DNA of 64,000 bases from Limnoglobus roseus (GTDB lineage Bacteria > Planctomycetota > Planctomycetia > Gemmatales > Gemmataceae), in contig NZ_CP042425.1 in the NCBI RefSeq assembly GCF_008254045.1, positions 4,960,001 through 5,024,000 of the forward strand. The letters are read 5' to 3'. The notes beneath the pieces were generated by a model that saw only the letters and a list, made by a program, of their open reading frames with translations, did not search any database and had not been told where the DNA came from. The position numbers and the translations under genes are program-made. Each line of letters begins with the position of its first letter. The first letter of the stretch is position 1. This document shows positions 1 to 9,392 of this stretch, piece by piece.

Positions 1-38
1 GGACCGGTAGCTCCGGTCTGTTTCGACCGTAAACGTCT
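1..38. other. window edge, no gene seen
   Basis: This short stretch before the first hairpin shows no reading frame or motif I can name. It may belong to a gene that ends outside the window. Confidence 0.3.
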
Positions 39-86
39 AAAAGAGGGACATAGTTCGTTTTGAAAACGAGCTGCGTCCCTCTTTTT
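39..86. terminator. long hairpin terminator
   Basis: The arms AAAAGAGGGAC (39-49) and GTCCCTCTTTTT (75-86) pair. Inside them a second palindrome, CGTTTT-G-AAAACG (56-68), continues the stem. Runs of A and T on the two sides mean it could terminate transcription in either direction. It isolates the next gene from whatever lies to the left. Confidence 0.8.
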
Positions 87-175
87 GCGGTTGACCCATT
101 TTGTGGCGACCAAGGAACCAATGGGCGAACGTATATTACTGAAATGGAGTAATTCTCTGCTTTCGTGAGACACTC

Positions 176-1435
176 ATGAAACCGCCGACTTTCTTCCTTT
201 CATCCACGATCTACGATTTCAAGGATCTACGCTCTGCCATCAAGTATTTCTTGGAGCGGCAGGGCTGCCGGGTTCTAGCATCTGACTTCAACGACTTCCC
301 AAAACCTCTCGAAAATCATTCCTACGAAGGCTGCCTAAAGTCGATCGCCGAAGCACACTTCTTCATCTTGCTCATCGGGGCTCGGGTCGGTGGCTGGTAC
401 AACGAGCCGAATCAGATTAGCATCACGCAGCAGGAATACCGCGAGGCATATCGGCTCCACGAACAAGGGAAATTGAAAATCCTTGCATTTGTTCGAGCTA
501 ATGTGTGGCAAATGAAGGACGACCGGAAGTTATTAGCGAAACACATCCAAGAGATGGACCTTGATCCGGGGGCAAAGGCTCAAGTGATGTTAGCTCCGAC
601 CAAGGCCGCGACGAATGCAGAGTTTATTAGCAGGTTCATCGAGGAAGTTGGAAAAAGCAAGGAGACCGCATCCGCAACAAAAGGCCAAGGGACGTATCCG
701 ACTGGGAACTGGCTTCATATCTTCGAGCAGTTCGGCGAGATCATTGAGCAACTTCAGGTGCAAGCGTTCACGAAGCGGCCCGTAGAGGAGGTGGCGTTGC
801 GTCGTCTCCTTAGAGACGAACTGCATGAGTTCGTGCGGATATCACTCGTGCGAGGGCAAAAGAGTGTGTTTAGCTCGCGACGTACTATTGAACATTTCTA
901 CGCACGCATGCCCGAAAAGCTCATGCTTGACAAGCAGAAAACTACAGTGAACACAGAGGAGTTTGATCAGCTATGTTCGCACTGGATTGGGTCGTGTCTT
1001 AACACAAAATTCTATCCAGTCGTCCTGCCTCGTTCGCTGGCTTCGCCACTATTCATGGAGTATTGCAGTCAGACCGGAACGATGGCTCCGTTGCCAGTTC
1101 ATACCGCGTTAGTGAGACTCACGATTGAACTTGAAAGCTACGAGATTGCGCGACAAAAGGCTGACTGCCTCGGTCTCATTGGTGAATCGGGGCCCAGGCA
1201 ACGGGGTGGTGTCGGAGAGACGATACAAGTCTCAACGATCAAGTTATTGGGTATACTAATCATGATGGATCGAGTCTGTAATATCATCGAGCTGAGCAAG
1301 GCTATTATTCAGCATCTAGATGGCCAACTGTTTCTCATGCCTAGTTTGCGTCCACGATCACCGTTATACGCGCACGGAGAACTCGAAAGGGAAGATGTAA
1401 CAGCGGCTGAAACCGAAGCATTTTTGTTGATGTAA
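176..1435 (+). CDS. DUF4062 domain protein
   Basis: The first ~110 residues match the DUF4062 pattern: FFLSSTIYDFKDLR near the N-terminus, a beta-alpha unit with FFILLIGARVGGWY around residues 61-74, then SITQQEYREAY around 82-92. This fold is common at the N-terminus of bacterial conflict and signalling proteins, usually ahead of NTPase or TPR regions. Here the remaining ~300 residues match nothing I recognise, and no Walker motif is visible. The gene is visibly AT-richer than its neighbours, uses many A/T-ending codons, stands alone and has terminators on both sides. Recent acquisition is therefore likely. A defence role is inferred from the family only; the biochemical function is unknown. 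Confidence 0.75.
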   Translation: MKPPTFFLSSTIYDFKDLRSAIKYFLERQGCRVLASDFNDFPKPLENHSYEGCLKSIAEAHFFILLIGARVGGWYNEPNQISITQQEYREAYRLHEQGKLKILAFVRANVWQMKDDRKLLAKHIQEMDLDPGAKAQVMLAPTKAATNAEFISRFIEEVGKSKETASATKGQGTYPTGNWLHIFEQFGEIIEQLQVQAFTKRPVEEVALRRLLRDELHEFVRISLVRGQKSVFSSRRTIEHFYARMPEKLMLDKQKTTVNTEEFDQLCSHWIGSCLNTKFYPVVLPRSLASPLFMEYCSQTGTMAPLPVHTALVRLTIELESYEIARQKADCLGLIGESGPRQRGGVGETIQVSTIKLLGILIMMDRVCNIIELSKAIIQHLDGQLFLMPSLRPRSPLYAHGELEREDVTAAETEAFLLM

Positions 1436-1479
1436 AAAGTGGATGCGGCGAATTCGCAAAGCGAGCCGCGTCCACTTTT
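1434..1479. terminator. bidirectional terminator
   Basis: AAAAAGTGGA-t-GCGGC (1434-1449) pairs with GCCGC-g-TCCACTTTT (1465-1479). The hairpin sits between two convergent genes (DUF4062 and ribBA) and has T-runs on both strands. It overlaps the last bases of the DUF4062 stop codon. Confidence 0.85.
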
Positions 1480-1482
1480 CGC

Positions 1483-2745
1483 TCACTTCTCCACGCCCTC
1501 GCCTTCCAACTTGTCGAGCAGGTGGCCGAGCTTCTCCCGCTTCGTGGCGAGGTAGTCGCGGTTGAACTCGCCCGGCGTCATTTGGATCGGCACCCGCTCG
1601 ACGATCTTCAGACCGTAGCCCTCCAAGCCGATCACCTTCCGCGGGTTGTTCGTCAGCAGGCGGATCTGTCGCACGCCGAGGTCGTGCAGGATTTGTGCGC
1701 CGATGCCGAAGTTGCGGAGGTCCGGGGCGAAGCCGAGCCGCTTGTTGGCCTCGACCGTGTCCAACCCTTCCTCTTGCTGAAGGCGGTAGGCTTTTAGCTT
1801 GTTCAGGAGGCCGATGCCGCGACCTTCCTGCCGCATGTAGACGATCACGCCCTTGCCGGCGGCGGCCACCTGCTGCATGGCGTACTGCAATTGTGGGCCG
1901 CAGTCGCACTTCGCGGAGTGCAACACGTCTCCGGTCAAACACTCGCTGTGCATCCGCACCAGTACCGGTTCGTTCACCGGGCAAATCACGCCACCGGTGT
2001 GTTCGACGCCGACGCCGCCCATGGTGATGGCGATGTGCGGTTCCGCGTCGACCAGCGACGTGTACGCGAACAGGTCGAATTCGCCGAACTCCGTCGGCAG
2101 TTTCAGGCCGATCTCTCGCTTCACCAGTTTCTCGGTCTGCCGACGGTATTCAATCAGGTCGGCGATGGTACACATCTTGAGGCTGTGGTGCCGGCAGTAC
2201 TCGATCAAGTCCGGCAGGCGGGCCATGGAGCCGTCTTCGTTCAGGACCTCGCAAATCACGCCGACTTCGCGAAGCCCGGCCATCCTGCACAGGTCGACGC
2301 TGCCCTCGGTGTGGCCGGCCCGCACCAGTACGCCGCCCGCCTTCGCGATCAGGCCGTCCATGTGGCCCTTGTCGCGGACTAGGTCGTTCGGGCCGGACGC
2401 GGGGTCCGCACACACCTGAATCGTGCGGCAGCGGTCGTGGGCGGAAATGCCGGTGGTGATGCCGAAGTGGGCGTCGAAATTGTGCGTGAACGGCGTGGCA
2501 CTCGCGTCGATGCGAACGCCGGGGAGCAGGTCCAACCCTAGGCGGTCGGCGTTCGGCTTGGACATCGCCACGCAGAGGCGGCCGCAGGCCTCGCGGACCA
2601 TGAAGTTCACGTCGGCCGGCGTCATCAGTTCGCCGGCCATGACGAGGTCGCCCTCGTTCTCGCGGTGTTCGTCGTCCACCAGCACGACCATCCGGCCGGC
2701 CCGCAGTTCGGCCAGGGCGTCGGGGATCGAACAGAAGTGGTCCAT
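1483..2745 (-). CDS. ribBA: ribBA, DHBP synthase / GTP cyclohydrolase II
   Basis: This bifunctional riboflavin enzyme makes 3,4-dihydroxy-2-butanone 4-phosphate from ribulose 5-phosphate and opens GTP to the first pyrimidine intermediate. The N-terminal half (to about residue 205) carries the DHBP synthase metal site DDEHRENEGD. The C-terminal half carries the GTP cyclohydrolase zinc cysteines in SECLTG and HSAKCDCGP, plus RQEGRGIGL. At 420 residues both halves are complete. It is the last gene of a minus-strand run and ends on the bidirectional terminator. The 66-nt upstream gap is too short to hold an FMN riboswitch. Confidence 0.95.
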   Translation of the reverse strand: MDHFCSIPDALAELRAGRMVVLVDDEHRENEGDLVMAGELMTPADVNFMVREACGRLCVAMSKPNADRLGLDLLPGVRIDASATPFTHNFDAHFGITTGISAHDRCRTIQVCADPASGPNDLVRDKGHMDGLIAKAGGVLVRAGHTEGSVDLCRMAGLREVGVICEVLNEDGSMARLPDLIEYCRHHSLKMCTIADLIEYRRQTEKLVKREIGLKLPTEFGEFDLFAYTSLVDAEPHIAITMGGVGVEHTGGVICPVNEPVLVRMHSECLTGDVLHSAKCDCGPQLQYAMQQVAAAGKGVIVYMRQEGRGIGLLNKLKAYRLQQEEGLDTVEANKRLGFAPDLRNFGIGAQILHDLGVRQIRLLTNNPRKVIGLEGYGLKIVERVPIQMTPGEFNRDYLATKREKLGHLLDKLEGEGVEK

Positions 2746-2811
2746 CGGTCATTCTCGCGGGTTGGGGTCGGGCGTTGAACGCATTCTACGCGACCGGCCC
2801 GCTCCCGCCGC

Positions 2812-4329
2812 CTACTTCGGCATCCCCGGTGGCGTTTCCGCCTGACCCGAAGGGGCATTGTCCTTGCTGCGGGACGACTTCACCAGGTGCATGTCCGATT
2901 CGATGTGGCGGAGCTTCCAGGGCACCGCCGCGTCCCCCTTCGGGGCGACCGGGTCGGCGAGCGGGTCCACCGCGGCCGACTTGCGGAGGTCGTTGAGCTT
3001 CGCGAGGAAAGCCGCGTCGTCGCAAACGATGACGACCGCCCCGCGGGCCGCACTTTGCGACGCTTCCGTCCGCGGCAGTTGGATCTCGACGGGCACCCGC
3101 AGTTCGATCGACTTCTCCGTCACGGTCATGATCGGGGCCTGGTCGGGGCTTTCGGCCAGGATCGCCCCCGGTTGCACGATCCGCCCTTCCCGCCAGGCGG
3201 CGAAAAACTTCTCGCGGGGGTCGCCGTCCCGGGTGGCGTCGAGGCGGTCGAGCGGCACGAAGAACTGCGACTTGATCTGCGTCTCGTACCCCGGCGGTTC
3301 CTGCGGTAAGCTGGCACCCGCGCCCATGAGGGCCGCACGGCCCGACAGGGGCTTCAGGAAATCGAAATGCTGGAACCCCGGTTGGTTGAACTCTTGGAGC
3401 AGCATCGGCCGGACCTGCGGGGCGCGGGCGAACACCGTTAGCAGCGCGTCGTACACGAGGCTGCGGCCGGCGGCTTCGACCTCAAGGATCTGCTGGCCGT
3501 AGCGGGTAAATTTGGCCCCACCGACGAAGCCCTGCGTCGGGGCGACGACCCGCCAGACCGGCCGACTGCCGGTGGGGATTTGCCGCATCATGTCGAAGTT
3601 CAGTTTGTACGAACCCTCGGGCGTGACGAGCGTGCCGGCCGATTTGCACCGAAGGCCGGAAGCGTCCTGCTGCCACGATTGGAGGCCGTCGAACGTGAAC
3701 TTCGGCTGGAACTCGTGGTTGCGGTGCAGGATGCGTAGAAGGTCGATTTGGCGGAACCGGACCACCCCGATCATGCCCGGCGTGTCTTCGAGGAAGCCCT
3801 TCTGGACCGCTTCGATGTCCCGCGGATCGACGGGCTTGCCGGCCTCGCGGGGCTTCACGTCCACCGACTCCTGCCGGCCGGTGTCGAGCGTCGTCTGGAA
3901 CGCCTTGTGGAAGTCGACGGTCCGCGTGTCGATCGGGTTCACCTTTTCGAGGGTGGTCATCCAAACGACGAGGGCGTCCTTCGTGTCTTGTTGCACGCCG
4001 ATCAACCGGCCGACGAGATAGGCCGCGTAGCCGCACCCGCCGAGGACGGCGACCCACCAGGCGAAATTACAGAACGGGAGGCCGGCCCGCGTGCCTTCGG
4101 AATTCTGGATTTGTCGGCGGGCGGCGAAGGCGAGGACGATGACGCCGGCCGGAAGGACGAGCAACAGCGGCTCGACGAGTTGCTGCCCGCTAAAGAAGGC
4201 GAGGATGCCGAGGACGCCGAGCGTCAGCATGAAGACGATGGTCAGGATGAGCGCGAGGATCGCAGTGACCGAATACGGGGCGTACCCGGTCGGCTCGTTG
4301 GTGGTCAGTAGCCGGGGAGCTTCGGCCAT
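2812..4329 (-). CDS. membrane protein with DUF4190-like N-terminus
   Basis: The product has 505 residues. After a short N-terminal tail there are two hydrophobic segments (about residues 19-44 and 50-65) and a third around 85-105; the first part resembles the DUF4190 membrane domain. The rest is a soluble, probably extracytoplasmic region without a motif I know. I chose the ATG at 4329 because GAGGA lies 8 nt upstream; an upstream TTG in frame lacks a site. It lies between rpoZ and ribBA on the same strand but is separated from rpoZ by a strong inverted repeat. Function unknown. Confidence 0.7.
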   Translation of the reverse strand: MAEAPRLLTTNEPTGYAPYSVTAILALILTIVFMLTLGVLGILAFFSGQQLVEPLLLVLPAGVIVLAFAARRQIQNSEGTRAGLPFCNFAWWVAVLGGCGYAAYLVGRLIGVQQDTKDALVVWMTTLEKVNPIDTRTVDFHKAFQTTLDTGRQESVDVKPREAGKPVDPRDIEAVQKGFLEDTPGMIGVVRFRQIDLLRILHRNHEFQPKFTFDGLQSWQQDASGLRCKSAGTLVTPEGSYKLNFDMMRQIPTGSRPVWRVVAPTQGFVGGAKFTRYGQQILEVEAAGRSLVYDALLTVFARAPQVRPMLLQEFNQPGFQHFDFLKPLSGRAALMGAGASLPQEPPGYETQIKSQFFVPLDRLDATRDGDPREKFFAAWREGRIVQPGAILAESPDQAPIMTVTEKSIELRVPVEIQLPRTEASQSAARGAVVIVCDDAAFLAKLNDLRKSAAVDPLADPVAPKGDAAVPWKLRHIESDMHLVKSSRSKDNAPSGQAETPPGMPK

Positions 4330-4423
4330 CGGTCGTCCTCGGAACGGCTCGCGGGGCAAGATATGGACTGTTCTACAAATACGCCTTCGGCCGGCGAACA
4401 GTTCGCGATGACCGGGAAACGGA

Positions 4424-4453
4424 CGAGCCGAACACCTGGAGGTGTTCGGCTCG
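4424..4453. terminator. perfect 14-bp inverted repeat, terminator
   Basis: CGAGCCGAACACCT (4424-4437) and AGGTGTTCGGCTCG (4440-4453) form a perfect stem around GG. It lies just after the rpoZ stop. The T-run is weak on the minus strand (TCCGTTT) and better on the plus strand (TTTT at 4461). It may act as a terminator or an mRNA 3'-end stabiliser. Confidence 0.6.
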
Positions 4454-4470
4454 CTCGGATTTTAGCACAT

Positions 4471-4773
4471 TCAGTCCGCGTCTCGCGCCTGGGTCGTCGG
4501 GATCGGGGCGGGCTTCTGCGAGCCGAAGACGTTGCCGGCGATGTTCGCCGTCGCCGTCGCGTTGCGGGATTGCAGTTCGCCGGCCACGTCCAGGAAGATT
4601 TTGTCCTGGAGGATTTCCTGCACCACGGTCTGGAGGCGGTCACCGCCCGGCACCTGGACCAACGGCTTCGCTCCGGTGTTCAGGGCGACCATTCGCTTCT
4701 GGATCAGCGTCGAGAGCTTGAACCGGCCGCCGACCTTGTTGACAATCTCTTCTTCTTTCAGTTCGTCGAGCAT
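4471..4773 (-). CDS. rpoZ: RNA polymerase omega subunit
   Basis: This 100-residue protein has the omega-type core: an acidic start (LDELKEEEIVNKVGGRFKL), then KRMVALNTGAKPLVQ. Omega assists RNA polymerase assembly by clamping beta-prime. Its position directly after gmk is the classical bacterial gmk-rpoZ arrangement. Its start lies inside the last 16 nt of gmk, implying translational coupling. Confidence 0.85.
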   Translation of the reverse strand: MLDELKEEEIVNKVGGRFKLSTLIQKRMVALNTGAKPLVQVPGGDRLQTVVQEILQDKIFLDVAGELQSRNATATANIAGNVFGSQKPAPIPTTQARDAD

Positions 4774-5354
4774 GAAATCCCCCTGATGGTGAATTGTTCC
4801 TGGATGACGGCCCGGAGGGCCTTCACGGTTTCGCCCAAGTCGTCGTTGACGACGCGGACGTCGAAGTCGTTGCGGCAGGCCAGTTCCGTCTCGGCCGTCT
4901 GGATGCGTCTCGCCAGGGCATCGGCGTCTTCCGTCCCGCGGCCCCGCAACCGCTCGCGGAGTTGTTCTGCCGACGGTGGCATGAGGAAGATCGACAGGTG
5001 ATCGCCCGGCAAGGCGGCCCGCACGCTGGCGGCCCCTTGCACGTCCACCACCAGGATCACGCCGTGCCTCGCCGTCCGGTGAACGTCGACCGAAGCGTTG
5101 GGCGTGCCGTAGTAGTCCCGCCCGAAGACGACCGCGTGTTCGAGCATCCGGTTCGCCGCGACTTCGTCCTGGAACTTCGCCACGGTCCAGAAGTGGTAGT
5201 CGCGACCGTCGAGTTCGCCGGCCCGCGGTTGCCGCGTCGTGGCCGTGACGGCCCGCCGCAGGGGCAACTCCGGCGTCGTGGCGAGCAGTTCCGCCACGAC
5301 CGTCGTCTTCCCCACACCGCTCGGCCCGGACACGACTAGCAGTGGGGCGGTCAT
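4758..5354 (-). CDS. gmk: guanylate kinase
   Basis: Phosphorylates GMP to GDP with ATP. The P-loop GPSGVGKTT is at residues 9-17, followed by the GMP-binding signature TATTRQPRAGELDGRDYHF and the VDVQGA core strand. The length (198) is typical. Its start overlaps the yicC-like stop by 4 nt and its end overlaps rpoZ, so the three genes form one translationally coupled run. Confidence 0.96.
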   Translation of the reverse strand: MTAPLLVVSGPSGVGKTTVVAELLATTPELPLRRAVTATTRQPRAGELDGRDYHFWTVAKFQDEVAANRMLEHAVVFGRDYYGTPNASVDVHRTARHGVILVVDVQGAASVRAALPGDHLSIFLMPPSAEQLRERLRGRGTEDADALARRIQTAETELACRNDFDVRVVNDDLGETVKALRAVIQEQFTIRGISCSTN

Positions 5355-6235
5355 TCGACGTTCTGTACCAATTCCTTCATCTTTTCGAGCGTAGCCTTGA
5401 TCTCGACCACGTTTCGGGAGATCGTCACGTCGCCGGCTTTCGAGCCGAGGGTGTTCGTCTCGCGGCCCATTTCTTGAAGGACGAACTCCAGCCGCCGACC
5501 GGGGCCGTCGCTCTCCTTGCGGATCACCTCTTCAAACTGTATCAGATGGGCGTCGAGCCGGGTGACTTCTTCCGAAACGTCGGTGCGGTCGGCGTAGGCG
5601 GCGAGCTCGCGGATCAGGTGCTCCGGTTCGACCGTCACGCCCGCACTCGCGACGGCCTGCCGGATGCGGTCCAGAAGGCGTTGCCGGTAATCGTCCATCA
5701 CCCGCGGCAAGTGTTGGCGGACCAACTCGAGTTGGTCCTTGATGTGGCGGTGGTGGAGAAGCAACTCGTCCGCCATCGCACGGCCTTCGTCACGCCGCAC
5801 GGCGTCCAGTTTCGTCAGGGCTTCGTGCAAAACCCGTTCGACCAGCGGCCATTCCTCTTCCGGGACAGCCGTCCGACTGCCCGCCTCCGGGGCAATCCCC
5901 GGCAGGGCGAGGAGAGCGGCCAGAAGGACGCTAGTGTCGGTCGCGGCCGGGCAGGCGGCTTGAATCTGTTGGAGGTAGCCCGTCAGGACCGCGGTGTTGA
6001 GCGTGTGGCCGTTCGTGCCGCGCTGCCGTTCGACCCGCACGGTCAGGTGCAGGGTGCCGCGCTTCACGGTGCGGCGGATGACCTTCTCGAAGTCGGGTTC
6101 CAGCGCGGGATACGGCTCGGACCCGCGGACGGTGACCTTGAGGTGCCGGTTGTTGACCGAGCGAACTTCGAGCGAAACCGCGAGGTCGGGCGTCAGGGCG
6201 CGGGCTTCACCGAACCCGGTCATACTCAGCAGCAC
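5351..6235 (-). CDS. yicC: YicC/YloC family endoribonuclease
   Basis: The N-terminus MLLSMTGFGEAR and the C-terminal block EMGRETNTLGSKAGD are signatures of the YicC family. Members are endoribonucleases implicated in RNA turnover, and the gene commonly precedes gmk and rpoZ. The length (294) is normal. The ATGA overlap with gmk supports one operon. Confidence 0.92.
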   Translation of the reverse strand: MLLSMTGFGEARALTPDLAVSLEVRSVNNRHLKVTVRGSEPYPALEPDFEKVIRRTVKRGTLHLTVRVERQRGTNGHTLNTAVLTGYLQQIQAACPAATDTSVLLAALLALPGIAPEAGSRTAVPEEEWPLVERVLHEALTKLDAVRRDEGRAMADELLLHHRHIKDQLELVRQHLPRVMDDYRQRLLDRIRQAVASAGVTVEPEHLIRELAAYADRTDVSEEVTRLDAHLIQFEEVIRKESDGPGRRLEFVLQEMGRETNTLGSKAGDVTISRNVVEIKATLEKMKELVQNVE

Positions 6236-6256
6236 GTGTCCGACCTCGGGCGGTGG

Positions 6257-6562
6257 TTACTTGGCGGGTTCGACGAGGCCCGCGGGCGGCGTGGTGCCGC
6301 GGGCGTCGGCCTGCGCGAACTTCACGTGAACCATGATGACCAGCACCCACACGCCGGCGAGGTACAGGGTAATCTTGGTGAAGGCGTCGCCGGCCCGCGA
6401 GCCGAACGCGCTGGAGCCGCCGGCCCCGCCGAACGCCCCGGCCAACCCGCCGCCCTTACCCCGTTGGATGAGGACGACGAGCATCAGCAGGACGCTGACG
6501 ATAATGATGACGACGTTGAGAAAGTACGAGATGCCCGAGGCACCTTCCGCAAAGAGGGTCAC
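6257..6562 (-). CDS. secG: preprotein translocase subunit SecG
   Basis: The product is a 101-residue SecG with two transmembrane helices (around residues 10-32 and 70-90) and between them the conserved cytosolic loop LIQRGKGGGLAGAFGGAG. SecG helps SecYEG-mediated export. I chose the GTG start at 6562 because AGGAGG lies 7 nt upstream; an in-frame start further up has no such site. It lies between tpiA and the yicC-like gene in a same-strand run. Confidence 0.9.
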   Translation of the reverse strand: MTLFAEGASGISYFLNVVIIIVSVLLMLVVLIQRGKGGGLAGAFGGAGGSSAFGSRAGDAFTKITLYLAGVWVLVIMVHVKFAQADARGTTPPAGLVEPAK

Positions 6563-6625
6563 GCGCCGACCTCCTGGACGATCACAGTTCCACAACTGCT
6601 AAGTTATGACGGCCCGGCGAATCGC

Positions 6626-7384
<759 letters not shown>

Positions 7385-7414
7385 CGCTTCCCCTTTAGAA
7401 GTTGAAAATGAAGA

Positions 7415-8446
7415 TCACGCTTCTGTTGGTGCCCAGAAGTGCCGGCCGAGCGCATCGCCGAGCCGGCGGAGGTCGCCCATCAAGGCCAGGAACTGGTGCG
7501 GCGGCAACGCTTGCGGGCCGTCGGAGAGGGCCTTTTCCGGGCAGTTGTGGACTTCCACGTGGACGCCGTCGGCCCCGGCCGCGACGCTCGCCCGGCACAT
7601 ACTCGGGATCAGGTCCGGGCGGCCGGTTGCGTGGCTCGGGTCCACGATGATCGGCAGGTGCGATTGGCCCTTCACGTTCGGGACGGCACTCATGTCGAGC
7701 ATGTTCCGCGTGCTGTCCTCGAAGCTCCGCACGCCGCGCTCGCAGAGGACGACGTTCTTGTTCCCCTCGGCCAAGATGTACTCGGCCGACATCAGCAAGT
7801 CCTTCACCGTCGCGCTCATGCCGCGCTTCAGTAGCACCGGCGTTTGCGTGCGGCCGCACTCCTTCAGCAGATCGAAGTTCTGCATGTTGCGGGCACCGAG
7901 TTGCAGCATGTCGGCGTACCGGCAAACCAGGTCCACTTGCCGAGGGTCCATCACTTCCGTGACGACCGGCATGTCGTACTTCTGGCCCACGTCCTTCAGA
8001 ATTTTTAGCCCGTCCTCGCCCATGCCCTGGAACGCATACGGGCTGGTCCGCGGCTTGAACGCCCCGCCGCGAAGGATGTTCGCCCCGCCGGCCTTCACGT
8101 ACTTGGCGACTGTGTCCATCACTTCGTAATTTTCGACGGCGCACGGCCCGGCGATCATGGCGAGGCTACCGCCGCCGATGCGCACCTTGCCGACGTAAAC
8201 GACGGAGTCGTCCTTGCGGAACTCGCGGCTGGCGAGCTTAAACGGCTTCATGATCGGCAGCACTTGTTCGACGCCGGGGATGGCGGCGAAGTTCTGAGCG
8301 AACGGCTTCGTCTCGTCGCCGATGGCCCCGACGATGGTCCGCGACTCGCCCCGGCTGACGTGCGGCTGAAAGCCGAGTTCCCGCACCCGTTCGATGACGT
8401 GATCGATCTGTTCCAGAGACGCATCCGGGCTGAGTACGAGAATCAT
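7415..8446 (-). CDS. aroF: DAHP synthase, AroF/AroG-like type with N-terminal domain
   Basis: The enzyme condenses phosphoenolpyruvate and erythrose 4-phosphate, the first step of aromatic amino acid synthesis. An N-terminal ferredoxin-like regulatory domain (about residues 1-68) precedes the TIM-barrel core containing IAGPCAVEN, RGGAFKPRTSPYAFQG, KRGMSAT and DPSHATGR. I chose the ATG at 8446 (MILVLSPD), five codons inside the longest frame, because this N-terminus is usual for the type. It is the first gene of the minus-strand housekeeping run. Confidence 0.93.
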   Translation of the reverse strand: MILVLSPDASLEQIDHVIERVRELGFQPHVSRGESRTIVGAIGDETKPFAQNFAAIPGVEQVLPIMKPFKLASREFRKDDSVVYVGKVRIGGGSLAMIAGPCAVENYEVMDTVAKYVKAGGANILRGGAFKPRTSPYAFQGMGEDGLKILKDVGQKYDMPVVTEVMDPRQVDLVCRYADMLQLGARNMQNFDLLKECGRTQTPVLLKRGMSATVKDLLMSAEYILAEGNKNVVLCERGVRSFEDSTRNMLDMSAVPNVKGQSHLPIIVDPSHATGRPDLIPSMCRASVAAGADGVHVEVHNCPEKALSDGPQALPPHQFLALMGDLRRLGDALGRHFWAPTEA

Positions 8447-8632
8447 GAGGACACCGTCCACGAATCGCAGGGCTTTGGCCGCGCGACCAATCAGGGAGAG
8501 CCAACAATACGGCTAAGATATCGAAGATATGGGAACGGCGTCGGGGTGACTACCGATCCCGGTGATTCCACACGCCGTTGACCCGACAAGAACGGTTGCT
8601 ATTCTCATGCCCTCCCGAATGAGGGCAACGGC

Positions 8633-9049
8633 ATGTCTCCTCGGCTGTTGGTTCTGGTGACTGCGGCGGTGGCGATCCTGAGCAGCGGTTGCGGGACGAC
8701 GCTTAACACCTGCATGATTCCGCAGAACGGCGGGCAGCGAGTCTATGGCGGCGTCCGTCTGGATGCGACTTGTGTTGCAAGCGCTGTTACCGACGAACCA
8801 ACTGTATTTAATCCTCTGGGTACCTCGAAACCAAAAACAGTGTACCAACGCGCCTGGGAAATGCTCTTGTTCGGGATCGATCTACCGTTGAGCGCCATCG
8901 GCGACACGGTGACGCTGCCGTATTTCCTGCTGTCTGATGTGAACAACAGCATTAACAACTATTACTTCCCGCCGAAGAAATCGGCCGTGGAAGTTCCCGA
9001 TGCACTGCCTTCGGAAACGGCTCCGATGAAGCTCGCCGTTACGAAGTAA
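8633..9049 (+). CDS. YceK/YidQ-like lipoprotein
   Basis: The 138-residue product begins with a lipoprotein signal ending in SSGC (lipidated Cys at about residue 20). The mature part has VYGGVRLD and a hydrophobic block LFGIDLPLSAIGDTVTLPYF, matching the YceK/YidQ family of small outer-membrane-associated lipoproteins of unclear function. It is convergent with the ModE-like gene and overlaps it by 11 nt. Confidence 0.8.
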   Translation: MSPRLLVLVTAAVAILSSGCGTTLNTCMIPQNGGQRVYGGVRLDATCVASAVTDEPTVFNPLGTSKPKTVYQRAWEMLLFGIDLPLSAIGDTVTLPYFLLSDVNNSINNYYFPPKKSAVEVPDALPSETAPMKLAVTK

Positions 9050-9377
9050 ACCTGGCTGCTGCTTCCGCGAGTTTCGCCACGAGCTTCTGATACAAGGCAA
9101 TCGCCTCTCTTCCGCGAGCGGTGACAACGGCCCCGCCGCCGCCGGTCCCGCCGGTTGTGAGTTCGACGAGCGGTTCGCCGGCCGCGTCGTTCATCGACTT
9201 CACCAGGGTCCACGCGCGGCGGTAGGACATACCCATTTGCTTCGCAGCGGCCGAGATGCTGTGGTGGTGGTCGATGTGGCCGAGCAACTCCACGCGGCCG
9301 GGGCCGAGGACTTTCTCGCCGTCACGTTCGACCCAGACGCGGACCTTGAGACCCCAACCGGGCTTGTCGCCGAGCAT
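9039..9377 (-). CDS. ModE-like winged-helix regulator
   Basis: This 112-residue protein consists of a LysR/ModE-type helix-turn-helix: GRVELLGHIDHHHSISAAAK followed by GMSYRRAWTLVKSMN. It matches the N-terminal DNA-binding half of ModE, the molybdate-responsive repressor. The molybdate-binding domains are absent, as in many short family members. AGGA lies 7 nt before the start. It follows the PSCyt gene by 15 nt on the same strand, so the two may be cotranscribed. The ligand is unknown. Confidence 0.82.
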   Translation of the reverse strand: MLGDKPGWGLKVRVWVERDGEKVLGPGRVELLGHIDHHHSISAAAKQMGMSYRRAWTLVKSMNDAAGEPLVELTTGGTGGGGAVVTARGREAIALYQKLVAKLAEAAARFTS

Positions 9378-9392
9378 GGCAATGTCCTGTCT

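Noticed and set aside
2746..2811. FMN riboswitch before ribBA
   Set aside because: The gap is only 66 nt and shows no FMN-element sequence blocks.
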